DNA of 64,000 nucleotides from Elusimicrobiota bacterium (lineage in GTDB: Bacteria; Elusimicrobiota; Elusimicrobia; UBA1565; UBA9628): the NCBI GenBank assembly GCA_016207665.1, contig JACQPG010000064.1:24397-88396 (forward strand). Reading direction: 5' to 3'. A program made the translations under genes and the position numbers. Shown here piece after piece: positions 10,034 to 18,919 of this stretch; within the stretch, counting starts at the first letter, position 1; each line of letters begins with the position of its first letter. The notes below the pieces were generated by a model. The model had not been told where the DNA came from and did not search any database. It saw only the letters and a list, made by a program, of their open reading frames with translations.

Positions 10034-11793
10034 TATTTCCGTTTATCCTTAGACAATATGACGATCGGGAAGTTCGCGGAGGTGAAATGGTCGCGAATGA
10101 AGGAAGAAAAATTCCGCTCGGTCCTATAACGTCTTTTTATCTCCGGGTCGACGCCCTCGTGCCATGAGGCGTTGTTCACGAAATGGTCGGGGAAGACACC
10201 ATCCGGCTGGCCCTTTATGTCTCCCTGGAGGAACACCAGCTCGTATCGGCTAAACGGGATGGGCGGGAAGCGATCAAGCATCGGCGCCGGGGAGCTCATG
10301 CCGATGGAGCGGCCGGCCGGGATCTCGCGCTCGATCCATTCGGCGGCCGAGAAACTGTTCGACTTCCCGGGGCTATCCATAAGGAAATTCGCGTCATAGG
10401 CTCCGGCCAAGGCGAGCTCCCCCAGCCAAAGGGCGGCCAAGCCGCATCGAGCGGCTCGCGGCATGAGCCTGCCTAATCCCTCCACGAGCCCGGCGGCCGC
10501 TAACATGGACAGCAGAGCCAGCCCGCCCAGGAACATCCGAGCGGACACCGCGTTCGGGCCGCTGGTGCCCACGAGATATGCCGCGCCCAACAGCCAGGGC
10601 GCCAGAAGCCATAGAGCCCATTTGTCCTGCCGGCTTCTCCGGTAAAGAGCCCAAGCCAGGCCTCCCATGGCCGCGGCCCAGAGCCCCGTCGACAGTCCAT
10701 AGCGCAACGGACTCCAAAAGAATTGGGCGAGCGCGACCGGGCTCAGGGTCGGCTCGTACCAGCGAGCCATGCCGCGCATCTCGTCCAGGAAATCCCGCCA
10801 GGCGAAGGGCACATAGGGATTGAACACGAAGAACACCGCGACGCTCGCGGCGTTGAACGCCAGCATCCTCAACAGCGCGCGGCTCGGGGGACGGAAATGA
10901 TGCGCCGCCAGGAACAAAGCCCACATGGGCGCGATCAGCACCCACGTATATTTGACCGAGCCCACGGCCAGCCCGAATAAGACGTTCGCCTTGAGCCAGT
11001 CGCCGTCCCGGCCCTCCTGAGCCGCCCTCAGGCAATAGAAGGCGCAGCCCAAAGACAACAGGGCCGCGGGCAAATGGGGCTTCATCACATGCGAGAAAGC
11101 GTTGACCGCCGGGCAAAGGCTGAACAAGGCCGCCGTCCACCAAGCGACCCGTCCATCATAGAGCCGCCGGGCGATGAGATAGACCAGCACGGAGCAGCCC
11201 AGGGCGCAGAGGGCGCTAAAGAGCCGGCCCACGCGATACATCGCGGCGATCTGCTCCGCGTTCTGATAATAGAACAGTGGATCGGGAACCAGACGCAAAG
11301 CTCCCAAGACATGGGCCAAGGCCAAGGCCCCCGCCATCGGGTAGATATAGGCTCCGCCGTACAGGGATTGCCGCGTATCGAACTCGAGGCGCTTGGGGTT
11401 GATGCGGCTGATCGCATTGAGCACGAACTGCTCGTCTTGCTCCACCGAGCGCAGAAGGAAGGAGCTGAATCCGTGCATCAGCACCGGATTGACCGCCGGC
11501 CCGGCGGCATGGCAAACGGCTTGGAAAGAGTCGCTGGGATCGACCAAGGCTCCCGACCAGCGCCCGCTGCCGAAGGCCGCCTGTAGGTTGTGGCCCAGCC
11601 TCTCGTAATGGGCCCTGCGATTGGCCTCGAGTTCCCGGAAAAAATCGATACTCCTCTGCTCCGGCAGCAGCACGCGCGCGGTCCGCTCGGCGGAAGGAAG
11701 ACCCCAGCCCCAGCCGACCAGGTAGGAACAGAGCGCCGGCGCCAGCACGGCGACCAGGGAAGGCCAGGGGTTCGCTTCGGAGGCGCTAGTCAC
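10033..11793 (-). CDS. GT-C/PMT-like multi-TM membrane protein
   Basis: Long multi-TM ORF; GTG start, 8-nt overlap with upstream stop; 1-nt TAATG overlap with downstream GT2. Confidence 0.75.
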   Translation of the reverse strand: MTSASEANPWPSLVAVLAPALCSYLVGWGWGLPSAERTARVLLPEQRSIDFFRELEANRRAHYERLGHNLQAAFGSGRWSGALVDPSDSFQAVCHAAGPAVNPVLMHGFSSFLLRSVEQDEQFVLNAISRINPKRLEFDTRQSLYGGAYIYPMAGALALAHVLGALRLVPDPLFYYQNAEQIAAMYRVGRLFSALCALGCSVLVYLIARRLYDGRVAWWTAALFSLCPAVNAFSHVMKPHLPAALLSLGCAFYCLRAAQEGRDGDWLKANVLFGLAVGSVKYTWVLIAPMWALFLAAHHFRPPSRALLRMLAFNAASVAVFFVFNPYVPFAWRDFLDEMRGMARWYEPTLSPVALAQFFWSPLRYGLSTGLWAAAMGGLAWALYRRSRQDKWALWLLAPWLLGAAYLVGTSGPNAVSARMFLGGLALLSMLAAAGLVEGLGRLMPRAARCGLAALWLGELALAGAYDANFLMDSPGKSNSFSAAEWIEREIPAGRSIGMSSPAPMLDRFPPIPFSRYELVFLQGDIKGQPDGVFPDHFVNNASWHEGVDPEIKRRYRTERNFSSFIRDHFTSANFPIVILSKDKRK

Positions 11794-12508
11794 GTCGAAA
11801 ATCCCCGCGCAGCTCGATGCGCGAAAGGGGCCGGAAGCGATATTTTAGGAGGGTGAGCACGGCCTTGAATCCATCCCTCCAGCCGATCTTCTTGCCCTGG
11901 GCCTCGGTTCTAGGCTTGTAGGAGACCGGGACCTCCTCGATCCTGTAGCCCAGCCTCAGCAGCTTGGCCGTGATCTCGGGCTCGAAATCGAATCGGTCGG
12001 ACTCGATGCGGAAGCGGCTGAGCACCTCCCTGCGGCAGCATTTGTAGCAAGTCTCCATGTCGCTGACCGAGGCGCCGTAAAGCAGGTTGGTCAGCCAGGT
12101 GAGCCCGCGATTTCCCCAATAGTGTATCGAACCCCAGTTCGGAGCCAGGTTCATGAACCGGGAGCCGTAGGCCACCTCGCAACGGCCCTCGAGAACCGGG
12201 GCGGCGACCCTGGGTATCTCCTCCGGATTGAGCTCGAGATCAGCGTCTTGGACTATCACGACCTCGCCCCTGGCCTGCGCGAAGCCGCGCCGCAGCGCGG
12301 CGCCCTTGCCCTGATTGGGATTCTGATAGATGACGCGCACGCCCGGCAGGCCCTCGACCTGCGTCCTGAGCACCTCGGCCGAGCCGTCCCGCGAGCCGTC
12401 ATCGACGACGATGATCTCCTTGTCGATGGGAACCTTTTGGACGCGGTCGACCACCGCCTTGACGGTGTTCCTCTCGTTATAGACCGGAATGACGATGGAG
12501 AGCTTCAC
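11786..12508 (-). CDS. GT2 glycosyltransferase, DPM1-like
   Basis: MKLSIVIPVYNERNTVKAVVDRVQKVPIDKEIIVVDDGSRDGSAEVL...IVQDADLELNPEEIPRV. Confidence 0.93.
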   Translation of the reverse strand: MKLSIVIPVYNERNTVKAVVDRVQKVPIDKEIIVVDDGSRDGSAEVLRTQVEGLPGVRVIYQNPNQGKGAALRRGFAQARGEVVIVQDADLELNPEEIPRVAAPVLEGRCEVAYGSRFMNLAPNWGSIHYWGNRGLTWLTNLLYGASVSDMETCYKCCRREVLSRFRIESDRFDFEPEITAKLLRLGYRIEEVPVSYKPRTEAQGKKIGWRDGFKAVLTLLKYRFRPLSRIELRGDFRRD

Positions 12509-13479
12509 CGCGGCAGGAAGGAGCGTTGATAATCGATGACGCTGCGGATGATCTCGTTGAGCGTCGTCTTATGCCGATAGCCGATGAGCCCCCGGATCCG
12601 GCCCAGGTCCGGCACCCGATGGGCCATATCCTCGAAACCGCTCTCATAAGCCTCGTCATAGGGCACCAGCACTATCTTGGACTTGGATTTGGTCAAGGTC
12701 TTGATCCTGCGGGCCAGCTCCAAGATCGAGACTTCCTCGTTGGAGCCGATATTGGCCACGAGCCCGTAGGCGTCCTTGCACTCGAGCAAGTCCGCCATGG
12801 CGGTCACGACCTCGGTGACCATGGCGAAGCAGCGGGTCTGCCGCCCCGTCCCGAACACCGTCATCGGCTTGCCCTTGAGGGCCTGGCTGACGAGGTTGGG
12901 TATCACCATGCCGTATTGCCCGGTCTGGCGCGGCCCCACCGTGTTGAAAAGGCGGACGATGGTGGTCGGCACCCCCTTCTGCTTCCAATAAGCCAAGGCC
13001 AGGAATTCGTCGATGGCCTTGGAGCAGGCGTAGGACCAGCGAGCCTTGCTGGTGTTGCCGAAGATGATATCCTGATCCTCGCGAAAGGCCTTGCGGCTGC
13101 TGGCCTTGCCGTAAACCTCCGAGGTGGAGGTCAGTATCACGCGGCGCTTCTTCTTGCTGGCGAGCTTGAGCACGGTCTCGGTGCCATGGACGTTGGTCTC
13201 AATGGTCCTGACCGGGTCTTCCACGATCAAACGCACACCGACGGCCGCGGCCAGATGATAGACGGCCTCGGCCCAGTCCACCAGCTCCGCGAGCACGCCC
13301 GAGTCGAAGATGGAGGCGATGGCATAGCGGAAACGGGGATGGCTCTTGAGATGCTCCACGTTCTTGATAGATCCCGTGGAAAGATCGTCGATGATATGGA
13401 CCAAGTGGCCGCGCTTGAGCAGCTCCTCGGAAAGATGAGACCCGACAAAACCGGCGCCGCCCGTGATCAAGATATTCAT
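12505..13479 (-). CDS. NAD-dependent epimerase/dehydratase (UDP-glucuronate decarboxylase/epimerase-like SDR)
   Basis: MNILITGGAGFVGSHLSEELLKRGH...STSEVYG...ARWSYACSKAIDE (YxxxK). Start moved to ATG 13479 (ATGA). Confidence 0.9.
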   Translation of the reverse strand: MNILITGGAGFVGSHLSEELLKRGHLVHIIDDLSTGSIKNVEHLKSHPRFRYAIASIFDSGVLAELVDWAEAVYHLAAAVGVRLIVEDPVRTIETNVHGTETVLKLASKKKRRVILTSTSEVYGKASSRKAFREDQDIIFGNTSKARWSYACSKAIDEFLALAYWKQKGVPTTIVRLFNTVGPRQTGQYGMVIPNLVSQALKGKPMTVFGTGRQTRCFAMVTEVVTAMADLLECKDAYGLVANIGSNEEVSILELARRIKTLTKSKSKIVLVPYDEAYESGFEDMAHRVPDLGRIRGLIGYRHKTTLNEIIRSVIDYQRSFLPR

Positions 13480-14708
13480 CGTTGTTTTACCCGCGGTATG
13501 AGTCCGGCCGCCCGGTCGAGGCTCGCCATGGCCATCAACACCATAAGGCCCATGACCGGAAGGCGGAATCGGATGACGACAAAGACGAGCGCGTAAGCGA
13601 TCGTCCATAATAGAAGACCCCAGTAGATCGGCGCCAGTTCCCTCAAGCGCGCGCGAAACAGACACAGGCCCAGGGCGGCTAACGGGATGATCCAGCCGTC
13701 GGAGAGGAGGCTGGCCCACAATACGGCGCGATAATCATGGCTGTAGGAGCGTTGATAGGGCCAGGGCCGCCATAGCTTATAGAGGCGGTAAAGCGAGCCC
13801 TTGATATACGCCACCGGATTCTCGGCGATGATGCGCCGGCAACCGCTCAACAGCACCTTCTGCGCCGCCAGATAATCGTGGGCGGCGATCTTAGACAAGG
13901 CGTCGCGATATTCGGGATAGGAAGTGAGAATCCGCCCCTCCTCGGGCAGCCCGAGGTATTGCGGCGGCACGGTCAAGCCTTGGAAGAGATTGATGCCGCC
14001 GTGGATATTGCCTATCACCGGCGAGCCGAAGCTCCGGTAATTCCTGATAGGCCAGGGCAGGTAGAGCAACGCGGCCAGGGCGTAATAGGCCAACGCCGGC
14101 CTCCACAATCGCTGGACCCCATAGACCGCCAAGAGGCTCAAAGGCAGCAGCGCGACCAGGAGCAAGGCCACGGGATTGGTGAGGGCCAACCAAGACCCGG
14201 CGAAAGCCCCCAGAACTATCCATAACGGCCGGGGCGAACGCTGCCAGGCCAACACGCAGGAGACCAAAGCCGTGACGAGGAATGTGGCCAAGGTCTCCCG
14301 ATAAGTCCAGCCGGAGTAGTAGATGGCGTAGGGATAAAGGGCCCAACACCACAGCGACAACATGCCGACCCTGGGAGAGAAAAGGGCCTTCCCCAGGAAA
14401 TACAAGAGCGCCGCGGTGGCGGTGCCCAGCGCCGCGTTGGCCAAGAGAGCCGCCAGGGGACTGACGCCGAAAAGCAGATAGAGCGCCGCGATGAAAAGAG
14501 GATAGCCGGGGCTGGTCTCCAGGGTCGGGATGCCCGGCTCCGCGCCGAACTCCCCTCTTTCCACGAGAGCCGCGGCGATCGTGGTGTAATAACCCACGTC
14601 CAGGATATTGGCCGGATGACGGTAAAAATGGGCGACAAAGGCCAGGCGCGCGGCCAAGGCCGCGGCCAAGCCCGCGGCCAATAGCGCGCGGCTTCCAGGC
14701 TTGATCAT
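13476..14708 (-). CDS. GT-C/GT39-like multi-TM membrane protein
   Basis: Hydrophobic throughout; LDVGYYTTIAAALVERGEFG...TLETSPGYPLFIAALYLLFG. Start ATG 14708 preferred; longer TTG start at 14762 possible. Confidence 0.75.
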   Translation of the reverse strand: MIKPGSRALLAAGLAAALAARLAFVAHFYRHPANILDVGYYTTIAAALVERGEFGAEPGIPTLETSPGYPLFIAALYLLFGVSPLAALLANAALGTATAALLYFLGKALFSPRVGMLSLWCWALYPYAIYYSGWTYRETLATFLVTALVSCVLAWQRSPRPLWIVLGAFAGSWLALTNPVALLLVALLPLSLLAVYGVQRLWRPALAYYALAALLYLPWPIRNYRSFGSPVIGNIHGGINLFQGLTVPPQYLGLPEEGRILTSYPEYRDALSKIAAHDYLAAQKVLLSGCRRIIAENPVAYIKGSLYRLYKLWRPWPYQRSYSHDYRAVLWASLLSDGWIIPLAALGLCLFRARLRELAPIYWGLLLWTIAYALVFVVIRFRLPVMGLMVLMAMASLDRAAGLIPRVKQR

Positions 14709-14766
14709 CCCCTCGTAACTATACTTCTTGGGCCTAAGGGGCGGCAATAAGGCTGTCAACAAAACG

Positions 14767-15357
14767 TCAAGCCTTGATTGGCTTTTTTTCGCGGGATACT
14801 ATCCACCGGGAGGCTTGAGAAAGGTCGCGAAACGCCCGATCAGGGCGGATCCGGAAAGCCCGATCCCGCCCACCCTTGCCCGTCTTGACCAGCAAGGCGG
14901 CGCAACCCGCGTTGCGCGCGGCGCGGATGTCGGTGGTCGTATCCCCCACCAGATAGCAGCGGGCAATATCCAGCTTGAATCGCCTGGCGGCCGCCTTGAG
15001 CATCCCGATGGCGGGCTTGCGGCAGGCGCAGGCGCGCTTACGCCCGAATCCGGGATGATGGGGGCAATAGTAGATCGCGTCGATTCTCGCGCCCCTTTGC
15101 CGCAACCTGCGATTCAACAGCCTATGGACGGCGTCGACGCCCGAGCGGCTGATCAAGCCCCGGGCGATCGCCGATTGATTGCTGACCACGATCACCTTGA
15201 GCCCCGCATGGCGCAGCCGGCGGATGGCCGCGGCCGCCCCGGGGATGATCCTGAGCTGGCTGGCTTGGCGCAGATAATGCACGTCCTCGATGATCACGCC
15301 GTCACGGTCGAGGAAAACGGCGCGGGAGCCTTGCAAGCCTCTCATAAGTCGATCCAT
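14767..15357 (-). CDS. gmhB: HAD-family D-glycero-D-manno-heptose 1,7-bisphosphate phosphatase
   Basis: AVFLDRDGVIIEDVHYLRQASQLRIIPGAAAAIRRLRHAGLKVIVVSNQSAIARG...YYCPHHPGFGRKRACACRKPAIGML; Zn-loop Cys/His pattern typical of GmhB. Confidence 0.9.
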   Translation of the reverse strand: MDRLMRGLQGSRAVFLDRDGVIIEDVHYLRQASQLRIIPGAAAAIRRLRHAGLKVIVVSNQSAIARGLISRSGVDAVHRLLNRRLRQRGARIDAIYYCPHHPGFGRKRACACRKPAIGMLKAAARRFKLDIARCYLVGDTTTDIRAARNAGCAALLVKTGKGGRDRAFRIRPDRAFRDLSQASRWIVSREKKPIKA

Positions 15358-15388
15358 CGCCAAGCGCCGCTCATGTTCTTTGGATGAA

Positions 15389-15394
15389 ATTATA
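15389..15394 (-). promoter_or_regulatory. Perfect -10 hexamer TATAAT on the minus strand upstream of gmhB
   Basis: Plus-strand attata; about 31 bp upstream of gmhB ATG in the 64-bp divergent spacer; -35 weak. Confidence 0.4.
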
Positions 15395-15421
15395 GTTCTT
15401 TGAAAAAGATAAAATTCCGTC

Positions 15422-16420
15422 ATGGCGCCGTTCTTTTCCATCATACTGCCGACCTACAATCGAGCGCATATGATCGCCAGCGCCCTCGAATGCGTGCGTC
15501 GCCAGACCTTCCGGGACTACGAGGTGCTGATCGTCGACGACGGCTCCGTGGACGACACGCCGGAGGTGATCAAGCGTTGGACCTCGGATCCTCGATTCAA
15601 ATACCATCGCCTGGAGAAGAACATCGGCAACATGCATTGCCGCAACCTCGCCCTGGGCATGGCTACGGGAGACTGGATCACCAATATCGACTCCGACGAT
15701 TTTTGGACGCTCGACAGGCTGGAATGCTTCGCCCGCTATTTCCAGGAATATCCCAACGCCGGCTTCGTGTTCTCCAACGGCTATCTCTACCGCTACGGGC
15801 GAGTCATCGGCATGGCCTTCGATCCGAGCCGCCCCATCCCGGAAGGCCGCGTGCCCGGCCATTACGCGGTCGGGGAGGAGTACCTGCCTTATCTCACGAC
15901 CAACCTCGCCATCCCCCGCGAGCTCTATAGGAAGTACGGGCATTATCGCAAGGACATGGTGATCCTGGACAACGAGCTCTACGCGCGCATGCTCGCCGAC
16001 GGCGTCGAGGTCGGCGTGATCCGCAAGCCCTTGGCGGTTCGGCGCATCCATGGCGGCCAGGTGACGCACAAATGGATCGAGGAGTATCCCGAGGCGGTCG
16101 AGGCCCTGAAAGCCGGGGGAGCGCCGGAGGCCGTCATGGAGCTCGAGCGCGAGAAACTCGTCCATGAGTTCGCCAATTATCTCTGGCGCAACCTGCAGCC
16201 GCGACAGGCCCGTGAATTCATGCTCAAGGAATTGGGGCCCAAGGCGGGGCGGTCCTGGCTTTATCGGCTCACCTATCTTCCCGAACCCGCGCTTGCCGCC
16301 GGGCGCCTGATCAGGCGCTGGTATTTGATGGCTCGCCATCATCCTTGGCTGGCCTCGGCGGAGGTGCGGGAGATCTATGGACTCATCAATCCGCTCATCG
16401 AGCAGGAGCGGACAAGATAG
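15422..16420 (+). CDS. GT2 family glycosyltransferase
   Basis: MAPFFSIILPTYNRAHMIASALECVRRQTFRDYEVLIVDDGSVDDTPEVI...NIDSDDFW. Confidence 0.92.
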   Translation: MAPFFSIILPTYNRAHMIASALECVRRQTFRDYEVLIVDDGSVDDTPEVIKRWTSDPRFKYHRLEKNIGNMHCRNLALGMATGDWITNIDSDDFWTLDRLECFARYFQEYPNAGFVFSNGYLYRYGRVIGMAFDPSRPIPEGRVPGHYAVGEEYLPYLTTNLAIPRELYRKYGHYRKDMVILDNELYARMLADGVEVGVIRKPLAVRRIHGGQVTHKWIEEYPEAVEALKAGGAPEAVMELEREKLVHEFANYLWRNLQPRQAREFMLKELGPKAGRSWLYRLTYLPEPALAAGRLIRRWYLMARHHPWLASAEVREIYGLINPLIEQERTR

Positions 16421-18026
16421 GCGGCCTTTCCGGCCTCATCTCCGACCTTTGAAGCTCGGCGTCATCGAGCAGCAGGCTCGGCGAGATCACCGACATAGGC
16501 GCTCCCAATACGAGATTCTGCACGGCCGGATCGTCTCCCGCCGTGAGTATGCTGTCCATCAGGTCCAGCGGGGTGCCTACCAGATCCAGATCCCGGACCA
16601 GGATGGTCCGGCCGGTCTGCGCCTCCACGAGATATACCTGGCCCGGCACCAAACGGATAGAGCCATGACCCTCCGTGCCCTGTTGCTGCGTGAAATGACG
16701 CAATTGCCTCACCCATAACCCATAGGGCTTTCCGCGCCTGCGGCACTCTTGCCTTAACCGCTCCAGCAGCGAGCTCACCGGAGCCGGCTTCTCCGATCGA
16801 AGGAACAGATTGCCGGGCAACCCTTCGGGCCAATAGCCGGCCATGGATCTTCCATGGCCGTTGGATCTCGGGAATCCGAGCACGGGATAGCGCGACAAGA
16901 GCAGCCCCTGAAGCACCCCTCGCTCGATCAAGGTGGCCGGACGCGGAGGCAGCCCCTGATCGTCCCAGTCGTAATGTCCCGCGAGCTCCACTCCTTGGAA
17001 CCGGCTCCGGGTCGGATCGTCGATGAGGCTCAGTTCCTCCGGAAGCACCAGCCGCCCCAACTTTCCGCGAAACACTTGCGAGCCTCCGGGGTTGCGCTGT
17101 TCCTCCCCCGACAGGCGCAGCGCCACGCCCAGCACCACGGCGGCGGCGACCGAGGGGTCGATGAGGGCTGGAGCGCTGAAAGGCGAGGTGGTCTTGGCCA
17201 AACGCAGCAGCTCCAAGTCCCGAGACATGTCGCCGACCAAGCGCTGCAGGTCCTCGCCGGAAGGCATCGCCTCGGGCGTCCTGAAGACTAGCCTCCTGTT
17301 GGCGAAAAGCCTCATGCCGTCAGCGGCCATATCCACCATATCCAAGGATATCTCGAGGGAGGAGCGGGGAAAGTCGACCTTGCGTCCCTCTGTGTCCCGA
17401 AAGCGGGACCACTGGTGGCGCGCGCGGAAGGAAGCCTCCGTCTGCAGCGCGGGCTTGCGCCCGAAAGCGCGCGCCGCATCCTGGCAGAGGCTCTCGAGCC
17501 GGGCGTAATCCCACGGCATGGCGGGCGGCTCGGCGCGCCACACCTTGACCGACTCCCGGCTTAGATCGTCGGTATCGTATTCGGCCTTGCCGCGCGCGAC
17601 CCTCAGGGCCTGTTTTCGGAGGAATTCCGCGACCGCGGACTTGTACGCACCATCGAGCAAGCGCCACAATTCGTGGCGCAGGCCGAGCTCGTCGTCGTCG
17701 AAGGGCAATTGGCGGGCGACGAAGCCGCTCGAGGGCCCGGTCGGATGATTGTCCAAGGAGTAATCGCCCACGCGCAGATCGGGCGTCACGAAACGTTGGC
17801 GGGCCCGAAGAGCTCCCAAGCGGCCCCCCAGCGAGCACTTGAGCTCCCATGTCTCGAGGTCGATGGCGGTCAGGCTGACATAATACGGGGAAGGGTAACC
17901 CTCGGCCTTCAGCTCGTTTTTGGCGCGCGAAAGCTCCGCCTCCATCGCCCGCTCCAGTCCCGATCCCGCCGCGGGCGCGGCGAGGCACAGCCAAGCCCAC
18001 ATCCCGATCAACGCTTGACGGCGCAT
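16395..18026 (-). CDS. Exported TldD/TldE (peptidase U62)-like protein lacking the metal-binding motif (TldE-like)
   Basis: Signal-peptide-like MRRQALIGMWAWLCLAAPAAGSG; collinear with 18916..20565 (SQVFRGKLGRLVLPEELSLIDDPTRSRFQGVELAGHYDWDDQGLPPRPATLIERGVLQGLLLSRYPVLGFPRSNGHGRS) but VVLGVALRLSGEEQ replaces HEALGHKLEG and the C-terminal Cys is absent. Confidence 0.8.
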   Translation of the reverse strand: MRRQALIGMWAWLCLAAPAAGSGLERAMEAELSRAKNELKAEGYPSPYYVSLTAIDLETWELKCSLGGRLGALRARQRFVTPDLRVGDYSLDNHPTGPSSGFVARQLPFDDDELGLRHELWRLLDGAYKSAVAEFLRKQALRVARGKAEYDTDDLSRESVKVWRAEPPAMPWDYARLESLCQDAARAFGRKPALQTEASFRARHQWSRFRDTEGRKVDFPRSSLEISLDMVDMAADGMRLFANRRLVFRTPEAMPSGEDLQRLVGDMSRDLELLRLAKTTSPFSAPALIDPSVAAAVVLGVALRLSGEEQRNPGGSQVFRGKLGRLVLPEELSLIDDPTRSRFQGVELAGHYDWDDQGLPPRPATLIERGVLQGLLLSRYPVLGFPRSNGHGRSMAGYWPEGLPGNLFLRSEKPAPVSSLLERLRQECRRRGKPYGLWVRQLRHFTQQQGTEGHGSIRLVPGQVYLVEAQTGRTILVRDLDLVGTPLDLMDSILTAGDDPAVQNLVLGAPMSVISPSLLLDDAELQRSEMRPERPPILSAPAR

Positions 18027-18919
18027 ATCTCCATGGAGTCCCGGGTGTCAAGATAGAGGAGCTTATCGCCGATATCGAGCCAGCGCACCGCCGCGGACAC
18101 GGAGGCGTGCACGGGCCGGGGATAATGCCGCAGCCGGCTCACCCAATAGGCGTAGGAGAATATCCTCCCGAAAGACTTCACCAGGACCGGCTCCAGACCG
18201 TGGTCTCGGAGCATGCGGCGCATGCTGGACCGGTCGAAGTAGTAGATATGGGCCGGTCTTAATCCCCACCAATAGCCGCGCAAAAGCCGGGCGGAAAGAC
18301 TGCCGATATCCGGCGTGACGAGATAGAGCACGCCTCCGGGACGCAGCCACTCGGCGGCGCGGGCCAAGGCCGCCTTGGGATCGGTCAAGTGCTCGATCAC
18401 GTCGATGAGGGCGATCGCGTCGAAGCTGCCGGCCGGAAAACGAGTGGTCCGCAGGAAATCCTCGGCATAAACATCCAGCCTGAAACGCCGCCTGGCGACC
18501 TCGCAGGCCCACTGGGAGAGATCCAGTCCCGCCACGTCGAAATCCGCCCTCGCCGCGTTGAGGAAATATCCCGTGGCGCAACCGATCTCAAGAAGACGGC
18601 CCGAACCGACGAATCTCTTGATCGTGCGCAGGCTTAGATGCGCGTTGATCGAGCGGCTGGAGCTCTCCGCGAGATAGCTTTCATCGACGCATGCCCCGTA
18701 GCCCTCGGCCAGGCACGCCGCCGAAGGCCTCGGATTGGTGTAGACCAGCCCGCAGTCGAGGCAGCGCACGATCCGGCCATAATCTTGGAACTCGTCGGTG
18801 GTCGCGGCGAACACGGCCGAGTCCTCGGCCCGCGCGGTATAAGGGCGGTCGAAGAGCGCCCGCCCGCCGCGGCTCCCGCAAAGATTGCAGGCCACATCCT
18901 CCAGAAGTGGAAGGCTCAT
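18008..18919 (-). CDS. Class I SAM-dependent methyltransferase with N-terminal zinc-ribbon-like CxxC pairs
   Basis: CNLCG...CLDCGLVYTNPRPS then GRLLEIGCATGYFLNAARADFDVAGLDLS...IALIDVIEHL. Confidence 0.9.
   Translation of the reverse strand: MSLPLLEDVACNLCGSRGGRALFDRPYTARAEDSAVFAATTDEFQDYGRIVRCLDCGLVYTNPRPSAACLAEGYGACVDESYLAESSSRSINAHLSLRTIKRFVGSGRLLEIGCATGYFLNAARADFDVAGLDLSQWACEVARRRFRLDVYAEDFLRTTRFPAGSFDAIALIDVIEHLTDPKAALARAAEWLRPGGVLYLVTPDIGSLSARLLRGYWWGLRPAHIYYFDRSSMRRMLRDHGLEPVLVKSFGRIFSYAYWVSRLRHYPRPVHASVSAAVRWLDIGDKLLYLDTRDSMEICAVKR

Noticed and set aside
12526-13596. 356-aa plus-strand ORF opposite the epimerase gene
   Set aside because: Low-complexity GC-rich antisense translation; the minus-strand frame has clear SDR motifs.
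15380-15421. Full plus-strand sigma70 promoter for the 15422 GT2
   Set aside because: Only a -10-like TAAAAT is present; no acceptable -35 at 16-18 nt spacing, so listed only as part of the leaderless-pattern observation.
15371-16342. 323-aa minus-strand ORF opposite the 15422 GT2
   Set aside because: Antisense shadow of a convincing GT2; its composition shows no recognised motif.
16395-18026. Degenerate TldD paralogue considered as a pseudogene
   Set aside because: Frame is intact over 543 codons with signal peptide and conserved C-terminal domain; loss of the metal motif matches the TldE/PmbA pattern rather than decay.
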